Program-made: the position numbers and the translations under genes
Assembly: GCA_021156245.1 (NCBI GenBank)
Contig: JAJNBO010000021.1
Coordinates: 1-12,701 of the forward strand
Reading direction: 5' to 3'
DNA length: 12,701 nt
Origin: Ramlibacter sp.
GTDB lineage: Bacteria; Pseudomonadota; Gammaproteobacteria; Burkholderiales; Burkholderiaceae_C
Part shown: piece by piece, positions 6,699-12,701 of the stretch
Layout of the letters: each line of letters starts with the position of its first letter
Position numbering within the stretch: position 1 is the first letter of the stretch
The notes under the pieces: generated by a model
What the model was told of the DNA's origin: nothing
Databases searched by the model: none
What the model saw: only the letters and a program-made list of their open reading frames with translations

Positions 6699-8447
6699 AT
6701 GGGTCCGTTGGCCCGCGCATCGCGATGGAGCGTGGCGGTGGTGTTGCTTCTCGCAGCCCTGCTGTGCGGATCCGCTTTCGCGCGCGGCCCGCTCGACTTC
6801 GCAGGGGCGCAACCGGTGTTGCTGGGCAATGCCGGGCAGGCCTGGATCGACGATGGCGGCAACCTCGAAGTCGAAGACGCCTCCCGCGTGCCGGACATCC
6901 GCTGGGAGCCCACTTCCGCGGAGTCGATCTACTCCCTCAACCGCTCGCGGTCGCTGTGGGTCCGCTTCACCGTGCCGCCCAGCCCGACCAGCGAACGCTG
7001 GTACCTGGAGATTCCTTATCCCGGCGTCGACGCCGTGACGCTGTACTCGCGCGACGCCGCCGGCCGCTGGCAGGCCCGGGCGGCGGGCGACTCGCTGCCC
7101 GTCGCCGCCTGGGCGGTGCCGCACCGGCACCCCCTGCTGCCCCTGCACGTGTCCCCGAGCGAACCGCACGTGCACCTGCTGCACGTGGAAAACGGCGCCG
7201 CCTTCGGGGTGCCCCTGCGCTTCGTCAGCGAAAGCTACCTGGCGCGCAGCGAACAGCGCGTCTCGCTGGCGCTGGGGATGTATTTCGGGCTGGCGGCCCT
7301 CGCGGTGCTGCTGGCCGCCGTCGGCGCCGTCACGCTGCGTGACCGCGCCTATTCGCTCTACGCGCTGTCGGTGGTGTTGATGGGGGCGACGCAGGCCGCC
7401 ATGACGGGCCTGGGCGGCGCGCACCTGTGGCCCGAGTGGGTGTGGTGGAACGGCATGGCGGCCCACGTGATGCCGCTGTTCGCCGTCGCCTCGCTCCAGC
7501 TGTTCTTCGCCGAGGTGGTCTCGCTGCGCGACCGGTCGCGCCTGCTGTACTGGCTGCTGCTCGCGCTGGCGGCGGCGTCTGCCCCGGCCGCCATCGCCAT
7601 GATGTTCTCGGCGGAGGTCGCCGAGCGGCTGCGCCTGCTGGTGATCTACGTGGTCACGGCCTCGGCCTCCGGACTCGGCGTCGCAGCCTGGGCCTCCCTG
7701 CGGGGCGACCGCTATGCGCCCTGGTTGCTGCTGGGCACGCTGCCGGTGGCGATCGGGGCGTTCGGCCCCGTCGCCCGCGCCGCGGGGCTGATCCCCACCA
7801 GCTTCTGGACCAACCACGGCATGCAGATCGCCATCGCCATCGAGCTGCCGGTGATGCTGATCCTGCTGGCGCTGCGCAGCCAGCACCGGCGCGAGCACGT
7901 GCGCCGCATGCAGGGCCTGGACCGGTTCGACCCGGCCACCGGCCTCATCAACGCGGCGGTGTTCCAGGAGCGGCTGGTGCGGCTGATCACCCGCTCGCAA
8001 CGCTCCAAGCTGCGCAGCGCGATGCTGCTGGTGGACATCGCCAACATCGACGCTCTGCAGCGGCAGTTCGGCAGCGACGCGGCGCACGAAATCACGCTGC
8101 GCGTGGCGGGCCGGCTGCTGTCGGTGGCGCGCGAGATCGACACGGTGGCGCGCCTGTCGGACCATCGCTTCGGCATCCTCATGGAAGGCCCCCTGCGCGC
8201 GAACGAGGTTGCCGAGGCCGGCCCGCGCGTGGTGGCGCGTTGCCTGATGCCCTTCCCCTCGCGCCCGCTGGAATGGGTGCCGCACGTGCGAGTGGCGCAG
8301 GCACTGATCCCGATGGACGGCACGGATCCGGCGCAGTTGATCGGCCAGCTCGAGCTGCTGCTCGCCACCGCTCCCTCCGACAGCCGCCGCGCGGTGTTCA
8401 TGCTGTCTCGGCCGCCGATCACGCGGCCTGCGGCTTTGGCTCGATAG
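6699..8447 (+). CDS. 7TMR-DISM membrane receptor with degenerate GGDEF domain
   Basis: A 582-residue inner-membrane sensor. It begins with a signal peptide (residues 1-28, ending GSAFA before RGPLDF). A periplasmic 7TMR-DISM extracellular domain follows at about 35-180 (SLWVRFTVPP, WYLEIPYPGVDAVTLY), a fold often linked to carbohydrate-type ligands. Seven hydrophobic helices lie at about 188-393. The cytoplasmic C-terminus (about 407-570) has the GGDEF-domain start DRFDPATGLINAAVFQERL, but the signature is SDHRF (487-491) instead of GGDEF, and the metal-site DID motif reads DIA (446-448). It is therefore very unlikely to make cyclic-di-GMP. It may bind partners or nucleotides as a degenerate sensor domain. 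No EAL domain or histidine kinase is attached. It is divergent from rlmI and convergent with xerC, so probably monocistronic. The domain reading is by eye. Confidence 0.92.
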   Translation: MGPLARASRWSVAVVLLLAALLCGSAFARGPLDFAGAQPVLLGNAGQAWIDDGGNLEVEDASRVPDIRWEPTSAESIYSLNRSRSLWVRFTVPPSPTSERWYLEIPYPGVDAVTLYSRDAAGRWQARAAGDSLPVAAWAVPHRHPLLPLHVSPSEPHVHLLHVENGAAFGVPLRFVSESYLARSEQRVSLALGMYFGLAALAVLLAAVGAVTLRDRAYSLYALSVVLMGATQAAMTGLGGAHLWPEWVWWNGMAAHVMPLFAVASLQLFFAEVVSLRDRSRLLYWLLLALAAASAPAAIAMMFSAEVAERLRLLVIYVVTASASGLGVAAWASLRGDRYAPWLLLGTLPVAIGAFGPVARAAGLIPTSFWTNHGMQIAIAIELPVMLILLALRSQHRREHVRRMQGLDRFDPATGLINAAVFQERLVRLITRSQRSKLRSAMLLVDIANIDALQRQFGSDAAHEITLRVAGRLLSVAREIDTVARLSDHRFGILMEGPLRANEVAEAGPRVVARCLMPFPSRPLEWVPHVRVAQALIPMDGTDPAQLIGQLELLLATAPSDSRRAVFMLSRPPITRPAALAR

Positions 8448-8454
8448 GGTTGCC

Positions 8455-8535
8455 GGGGTTCGGCTGCGCGCTCACCGCCGGCCTACGGGAGCGCCTGGCC
8501 TTCGTAGGCTGGTGGTGAGCGCGAAGGCGAACCCC
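8455..8535. repeat. Long inverted repeat between convergent genes, possible bidirectional terminator
   Basis: Arms 8455-8487 and 8503-8535 are reverse complements at 29 of 33 positions around a 15-nt loop. Left-arm core: CGCTCACCGCCGGCCTACG; right-arm core: CGTAGGCTGGTGGTGAGCG. It sits 7 bp after the receptor gene stop and 7 bp before the xerC stop, where a two-way terminator would be expected, but neither strand has a T-run. The arm sequence resembles the GTAGG-TTGG-GGTGAGCG-AAGCGAACCCC repeat family that I recall as common in proteobacterial intergenic DNA. The remaining bases of the 8448-8542 gap hold nothing else visible. Confidence 0.75.
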
Positions 8536-8542
8536 AGCTCCC

Positions 8543-9466
8543 TCAACCCTTGCGCTTCGCCCGCGGATGCGCCGCGTCGTAGGCCTTCGCGAGATGCTGG
8601 AAGTCCAGCCGCGTGTAGACCTGCGTCGTGCCGATGTTCGCGTGGCCCAGGAGCTCCTGCACCGCCCGCAAATCGCCGCTCGACTGCAGCACATGGCTGG
8701 CGAACGAGTGACGCAGCATGTGCGGATGCACCGGCGTCGCCAGGCCTGCGCGCTGGCTGCGCTGCTTCAGGCGCTGCCACACGGCTTGCGCGCTGAGGCG
8801 CGAACCGTGCCGGCCGATGAACAGCGCGGCCTGCTGCGCATGGAGGCCTGCCGAGCGCTGCGCGAGCCAGGTCTGCAGCGCCTGCAACGCCTTGCGCCCA
8901 ACCGGCACGCTGCGGCGCTTGCTGCCCTTGCCCAGCACGTGCGCTTCACCGGCTTGGGCGTCGACCCAGCCCTTGGCGGCGCCGCTCGCCTGCACGTCCA
9001 GGCCCACCAGCTCACCGACCCGCAGGCCGCAGCCATACAGCAGTTCGACGATGGCGGCGTCGCGCGCCTCCAGCCACGGATCGGCCTCGTCCGCGCTGAA
9101 CTCGGCGAACTGCACCGCGTCGTCGACGCTCAGCGCCTTGGGCAGGGGCTTGGGCGCCTTGGGCGCCCGGACGTCCTGCACCGGGTTGCTCTTGACCAGC
9201 CCCTCGCGCCCGAGCCAGGTGTAGAACCCGCGCCAGCCGGAAAGGATCAAGGCGATGCCCCGGCCACTGCGGCCGGCGCCGTGCATCTGCGCCACCCAGC
9301 GGCGGATGTGCGCGTTCTGCACCTGCGTGAGCGCGACGCTGGCCTTCGTCGCGTTCTCCGCCAGCTTCTGCAGGTCCAGCGCATACAGCTCCACCGTGCG
9401 CTGCGCCAGCCGCTTCTCGACGCGGACGTGTTCGAGGTAACGCTCGACCAGGCCGCCGTCGTCCAT
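8543..9466 (-). CDS. xerC: XerC tyrosine recombinase
   Basis: XerC, with XerD, resolves chromosome dimers at dif during cell division. Numbered from the chosen start, the protein has 307 residues, close to the usual 298-310. An N-terminal SAM-like core-binding domain (LVERYLEHVRVEKRLAQRTV) comes first. The catalytic domain has Arg149 in CGLRVGEL, Lys180 in LGKGSKRR, the HxxR box His249/Arg252 in HPHMLRHSFASH, His275 in LLGHANIGTTQ and the tyrosine nucleophile Tyr284 in VYTRL. All catalytic residues are present. The ATG at 9466 begins MDDGGLVERYL. A TTG at 9472, adding two residues and overlapping the preceding stop, is the alternative; neither has a good ribosome site, consistent with coupling to the DUF484 gene ahead. 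Its place after dapF and DUF484 matches the dapF-yigA-xerC order in E. coli and supports XerC over XerD. Confidence 0.96.
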   Translation of the reverse strand: MDDGGLVERYLEHVRVEKRLAQRTVELYALDLQKLAENATKASVALTQVQNAHIRRWVAQMHGAGRSGRGIALILSGWRGFYTWLGREGLVKSNPVQDVRAPKAPKPLPKALSVDDAVQFAEFSADEADPWLEARDAAIVELLYGCGLRVGELVGLDVQASGAAKGWVDAQAGEAHVLGKGSKRRSVPVGRKALQALQTWLAQRSAGLHAQQAALFIGRHGSRLSAQAVWQRLKQRSQRAGLATPVHPHMLRHSFASHVLQSSGDLRAVQELLGHANIGTTQVYTRLDFQHLAKAYDAAHPRAKRKG

Positions 9467-9468
9467 GC

Positions 9469-10161
9469 TCAACGCGGACGCAAGCGGGAAAGCGCGGCCG
9501 ACGCCAGTTCGGCGATGCGCTCCAGGAAGTCGGTGGCCAGTCCGGACTGGAAGCGCTGCGGGTCGGGCGACGCCAGCACCAGCATGCCGAACGCCGGGCC
9601 CGGCGCGTTGACGGCGCCGGCACGCAACGGGATCAGCGCGATCGACATGGCCGCGTTCGGCTCGTCCAGCCAGCGCACCGCCTCGATCCCCGAGTGCACG
9701 CCGCAGTAGGGCTGCGTCAGCGACGAGGCGAAGGTCTTGGCATCCTCGCTCACGCCTTGCGCATACGGGTCCTGCGCGAAGCGCGCATCCACGTCCCAGA
9801 CCTTCAGCGCCACCTGCGGCACCATGAACTGGCCTTGCAGCTCCGACACCAGCGTGGCGGGCAGCGCGCGGGTGGATTGCACCAGCAGCAGCGACTTCGC
9901 CCAGCGGTGCACGCGGTCGGAGATCACCATGTTCTCGTTGCCGTGCCGTACCATGTCCATGATGCGGTGCTCCAGCGCCTTGATCTTCTCGCGCAGCATC
10001 TCCGCCTGCCGCTCCTGCAGGCTGACCGCGCGGTTGCCGTGCGGGCTGGTGAGCATCACCGACGCCAGCAACTGCGCATGCCGCTCGAAGAAGTCGGGGC
10101 TGTTGGCCAGGTAGTTGGCGATGTCGTCTTCGGTGATGGGGTTCATGTGGTCGTTGCTCAT
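9469..10161 (-). CDS. DUF484 family protein (YigA-like, GAF fold)
   Basis: A 230-residue cytoplasmic protein of the DUF484/COG3159 family. The N-terminus [20 protein letters not shown] is the family hallmark. A helical linker [20 protein letters not shown] follows at about 47-66, then a GAF-like domain at about 85-225 ending [16 protein letters not shown]. The function of the family is unknown; its gene is consistently found between dapF and xerC in proteobacteria. The ATG at 10161 overlaps the dapF stop (ATGA), indicating translational coupling. A second in-frame Met at residue 6 (MNPITEDD) is an alternative start. The stop overlaps or abuts the xerC start region. Confidence 0.93.
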   Translation of the reverse strand: MSNDHMNPITEDDIANYLANSPDFFERHAQLLASVMLTSPHGNRAVSLQERQAEMLREKIKALEHRIMDMVRHGNENMVISDRVHRWAKSLLLVQSTRALPATLVSELQGQFMVPQVALKVWDVDARFAQDPYAQGVSEDAKTFASSLTQPYCGVHSGIEAVRWLDEPNAAMSIALIPLRAGAVNAPGPAFGMLVLASPDPQRFQSGLATDFLERIAELASAALSRLRPR

Positions 10162-11030
10162 GGATCCTGCAGTTCTATTTCGCCCTCGAACACGGTGGTG
10201 GCGGGGCCTGTCATGTACACGGGGGCGTTGCCGCCCGCCCATTCGATGGTGAGCACCCCGCCGCGCGTTTCCACGTCGACGCGCGGGCCCAGGCGGCCGA
10301 GGCGGATGCCGGCCACGACGGCGGCGCAGGCGCCGGTGCCGCAGGCGAGCGTCTCGCCCGCGCCGCGCTCCCACACCCTCAGCCTGATGCGGCCGCGGTC
10401 CTGCACTTCCATGAAGCCCGCGTTCACGCGCCTGGGGAACCGGGCGTGGTGCTCGATCAGCGGGCCCTGGGTGGTGACCGGCGCCCGGTCGACGTCCAGC
10501 ACCTCCTGCACCGCATGCGGGTTGCCCATGGAGAGCACCGAAACCGCCACGATGGGCGAGTCGGCATACGTGCCGAGGGCGAGATGCCACTTCTCCCAGC
10601 TGCCGTCCCGATGCGGACCCAGCCCCGCGGCGACGAAGGGCACCGCGGGCAGGTCGAAGATGGGCGCGCCCATGTCCACGGTCACGCGGCCGTCCGCGTT
10701 CAGGCGCGGCTCGATGACGCCGGACAGCGTCTGCACGCGGATGCGGTCGCCGTGCGCCAGGCCCTTGTCGGACACATAGCGGGCAAAGCAGCGCGCGCCG
10801 TTGCCGCACTGCTCCACTTCACCGCCGTCGCTGTTGTGGATGACGTATTCGAAGTCGATGCCCGGCGCCGGCGACGGACGCACCGACAGCACCTGGTCGG
10901 CGCCCACGCCGAAATGGCGGTCGGCCAGCTGCCGGTACTGCGCAGGGGTGAGGTTCAAGCGCTGGCGCGTTTCGTCGAGCACGACGAAGTCGTTGCCCGC
11001 GCCTTGCATCTTGGTGAAGCGGATGCGCAT
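10158..11030 (-). CDS. dapF: DapF, diaminopimelate epimerase
   Basis: DapF interconverts LL- and meso-diaminopimelate in the cytoplasm, supplying lysine synthesis and the peptidoglycan cross-link residue. The 290-residue protein starts [19 protein letters not shown], typical of the family. It has the two catalytic cysteines: Cys75 in [16 protein letters not shown] and Cys230 in [24 protein letters not shown] (167-174) is also conserved. The frame extends upstream of 11030, but that part is antisense to a gene-free shadow of the preceding gene, and the family N-terminus fixes the start. No clear ribosome site is visible. It follows the thioredoxin-fold isomerase gene by 16 bp and overlaps the DUF484 gene by four bases, so all four minus-strand genes at 8543-11688 look like one operon. 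Confidence 0.98.
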   Translation of the reverse strand: MRIRFTKMQGAGNDFVVLDETRQRLNLTPAQYRQLADRHFGVGADQVLSVRPSPAPGIDFEYVIHNSDGGEVEQCGNGARCFARYVSDKGLAHGDRIRVQTLSGVIEPRLNADGRVTVDMGAPIFDLPAVPFVAAGLGPHRDGSWEKWHLALGTYADSPIVAVSVLSMGNPHAVQEVLDVDRAPVTTQGPLIEHHARFPRRVNAGFMEVQDRGRIRLRVWERGAGETLACGTGACAAVVAGIRLGRLGPRVDVETRGGVLTIEWAGGNAPVYMTGPATTVFEGEIELQDP

Positions 11031-11046
11031 GCGCGGATTATCCGTG

Positions 11047-11688
11047 CTACGGCTGGGTTTGCCGCAATTTGTCCAGCGCGCGGTCCACGAAGAACAGCCG
11101 GTCCTGCCCCCACCAGCGATCCGGCTGGCCCGGGATGATGAAGGTAGGGGCGCCGAAGACGCCGAGCTGCTCGGCCTCCTCGCTGAAGGCCCGGTACTGC
11201 ACCTGCACCTGCCGCGACTGCTCCAGTGCATGCAGCGCCCGGCCGTCATAGCCGTTCTCGTCGGCCACTGCGATGCGCACGTCCGGCTGCGAGGTGTCGC
11301 GCTCCTCCGCCCACAAGGCACGCAGCAAGGCGTGGGACAGCACGAACGCGTCCAGCCCTTGTTGCTGCGCGGCGATCACCATCCAGCCGGCGTACTTGTT
11401 CCACTCGGGATCCTTGGGCATCGACTGCGGGTAGTACCTGGGCTCCAGCGTGAGCGGCATGCCCAGGTAGTCGCGCCAGCGCGCCAGTTCTTCCGTGTGG
11501 TAGCTGCGGCGCGGCGCGGGCCGGGTGCGGATCGGCACGCCGCCCGTCTTGAGCACGACCGCCTGGAAGTCGTAGGGCTTGAGCACCAGCTTCACCTGGT
11601 GCCGCCGCACGATGTCCTGCAGCTGCGGCCCGGCAAAATACGCCCACGGCGATGACAGGCTGTAATAGCAGTCCAGTTGAATCGTCAT
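11047..11688 (-). CDS. DsbA-like / 2-hydroxychromene-2-carboxylate isomerase family protein
   Basis: A 213-residue cytoplasmic thioredoxin-fold protein of the kappa-class glutathione transferase / HCCA isomerase group. The N-terminal strand and active-site region read [19 protein letters not shown]; Ser13, just before Pro14, is the likely glutathione-contacting serine. There is no CxxC, so it is not a disulfide oxidase. The fold's cis-proline is Pro181 in [10 protein letters not shown], followed by [10 protein letters not shown], the usual FWGQDR motif near the C-terminus. True isomerases act in naphthalene breakdown, but no such genes are nearby, so the substrate is unknown. It is first in the presumed operon with dapF, DUF484 and xerC. 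It starts 17 bp from the divergent oxidoreductase gene and lacks a clear ribosome site. Confidence 0.9.
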   Translation of the reverse strand: MTIQLDCYYSLSSPWAYFAGPQLQDIVRRHQVKLVLKPYDFQAVVLKTGGVPIRTRPAPRRSYHTEELARWRDYLGMPLTLEPRYYPQSMPKDPEWNKYAGWMVIAAQQQGLDAFVLSHALLRALWAEERDTSQPDVRIAVADENGYDGRALHALEQSRQVQVQYRAFSEEAEQLGVFGAPTFIIPGQPDRWWGQDRLFFVDRALDKLRQTQP

Positions 11689-11705
11689 GCGCGGATGATA
11701 GGCCC

Positions 11706-12701
11706 GTGACCCCCGAATCCCCCACCTTGCCCCCGGTGCCGCCGCAGTCGCTCGCCAGCCCGCGCGATGCCGCGGCGCTGGCCCGCCTGGCGCAACAGGC
11801 GCGCGCCGACCTCGCCCGGCTGAACTTCCCGCCCGCCAACTGGGTGCCGCCGTCGACTGCACCCGATGGCGGCGCCGTGCTGGACGTCCTGGTTGCCGGC
11901 GCCGGGATGTGCGGCCAGACGGCCGCCTACGCCCTGTTGCGTGAAGGCGTGGCGAACCTGCGCGTGATCGATCGGGCGGCGCGAGGAGACGAAGGTCCGT
12001 GGGGCACCTTCGCCCGCATGCTCACGCTGCGCAGCCCGAAGCACCTGACGGGACCGGACCTGGGCGTTCCCTCGCTGACCTTCCGCTCGTGGTACGAAGC
12101 CCAGCATGGCGACGCGGGCTGGGCGGCCCTGCACAAGATCGGCCGGCTCGACTGGCGCGACTACCTCCTGTGGGTGCGAGAAACCGTCGGGCTGCAGGTG
12201 GACAACGGCGTGGCACTGGTGTCGGTGGACGACGAAGGGGGCCTGCTGCGCGCGCGCCTGTCCTCCGCCGCCGGCGAGGAAACGGTCTGGACCCGCAAGC
12301 TGGTGCTGGCGTTGGGACGCGAGGGCAGCGGCGCGCCGCGGTGGCCGGAATTCCCGTCGTTGCGGCGCGGCGATCCGCTGGCGTCCGGGCGCGTCTTCCA
12401 TTCCGCGGATCCGATCGACTTCGAAGCCTTGCGCGGCCGGCGCATCGGCGTGCTCGGCGCCGGCGCGTCCGCTTTCGACAACGCGGCGTGCGCGCTGGAA
12501 GCGGGCGCGGTCGTCGACCTGTTCGCACGCCGGAACTTCCTGCCGCAGGTGAACAAGAGCAAGTGGACCTCGTTCGCGGGATTCTTCCGCGGCTTCTCGT
12601 CGCTGGACGATGCCCGCCGCTGGCGCTTCTACACCTACATCTTCGACGAGCAGGTGCCGCCGCCCTGGGAGACGGTGCGCCGCTGCGACGCGCAGCCCGC
12701 C
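11706..12701 (+). CDS. FAD/NAD(P)-binding oxidoreductase (5' part only)
   Basis: An open frame of 332 codons running off the right edge. A dinucleotide-binding fold for FAD appears at 59-79 (LDVLVAGAGMCGQTAAYALL, with GAGMCG at 65-70). A conserved stretch follows: MLTLRSPKHLTGP (105-117) and PSLTFRSWYEAQHG. A second nucleotide fold, probably for NAD(P)H, is at 246-266 (RRIGVLGAGASAFDNAACAL, with GAGASA at 251-256). The layout resembles flavin-containing monooxygenase / lysine-ornithine N-monooxygenase-like proteins, but the substrate cannot be told. There is no ATG before the first Rossmann motif, so a GTG start at 11706 is proposed; it sits 17 bp from the divergent neighbour with only a poor AGG ahead. 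A GTG at 11736 is an alternative. The frame's coding nature is supported by consistent G/C third positions and the two motifs. Confidence 0.88.
   Translation, partial: MTPESPTLPPVPPQSLASPRDAAALARLAQQARADLARLNFPPANWVPPSTAPDGGAVLDVLVAGAGMCGQTAAYALLREGVANLRVIDRAARGDEGPWGTFARMLTLRSPKHLTGPDLGVPSLTFRSWYEAQHGDAGWAALHKIGRLDWRDYLLWVRETVGLQVDNGVALVSVDDEGGLLRARLSSAAGEETVWTRKLVLALGREGSGAPRWPEFPSLRRGDPLASGRVFHSADPIDFEALRGRRIGVLGAGASAFDNAACALEAGAVVDLFARRNFLPQVNKSKWTSFAGFFRGFSSLDDARRWRFYTYIFDEQVPPPWETVRRCDAQPA

Noticed and set aside
8543..9466. Tyrosine recombinase as an integrase of a mobile element
   Set aside because: Its length, motifs and operon position after dapF and DUF484 identify it as the chromosomal XerC; no attachment-site repeats or other element genes are nearby.

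Overview
The window looks like chromosomal core DNA from a high-GC betaproteobacterium, most likely Burkholderiales and probably the Comamonadaceae (Ramlibacter/Variovorax-like). This is an inference from three things: very high G+C with strong third-position GC bias, family-specific traits (an HslV beginning [14 protein letters not shown], a DksA with a long Lys/Ala/Pro tail and no zinc cysteines), and the gene order hslU-hslV / dksA / CobW-type GTPase / xerC-DUF484-dapF. I see no tRNA, rRNA, CRISPR array, transposase, phage gene or defence system.

Layout, left to right. At 1-856 (minus strand) are the start of hslU, running off the left edge, and complete hslV, overlapping by ATGA: the two-part ATP-dependent protease. 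A heat-shock-like promoter and a short GC-rich palindrome lie just upstream. At 941-3907 (minus) a tandem-STAS protein follows dksA by 27 bp. DksA carries an extra histone-H1-like N-terminal tail. A 293-bp gap holds the dksA control region. At 4201-5247 (minus) is a COG0523/CobW-family GTPase with a His-rich metal-binding stretch. The gap 5248-5448 holds a striking inverted array of ACGCAAAGG-type units. At 5449-6630 (minus) is the 23S rRNA methyltransferase rlmI. It is divergent, across 68 bp, from a plus-strand membrane receptor with a degenerate GGDEF domain (6699-8447). A 33-bp-arm inverted repeat then separates that gene from the convergent xerC. At 8543-11688 (minus) is a compact operon: thioredoxin-fold isomerase, dapF, DUF484, xerC. 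At 11706-12701 (plus) is the 5' part of a FAD/NAD(P)-binding oxidoreductase, running off the right edge.

The genes are mostly housekeeping: protein quality control (HslVU), transcriptional control of the stringent response (DksA), metal handling (CobW family), ribosome modification (RlmI), chromosome dimer resolution (XerC) and lysine/peptidoglycan precursor synthesis (DapF). I did not find a clear new multi-gene system. The points most worth a second look are the DksA tail and its lost zinc site beside a metallochaperone GTPase, the tandem-STAS protein, the degenerate-GGDEF receptor, and the two extragenic inverted repeats that bracket the rlmI/GGDEF pair.
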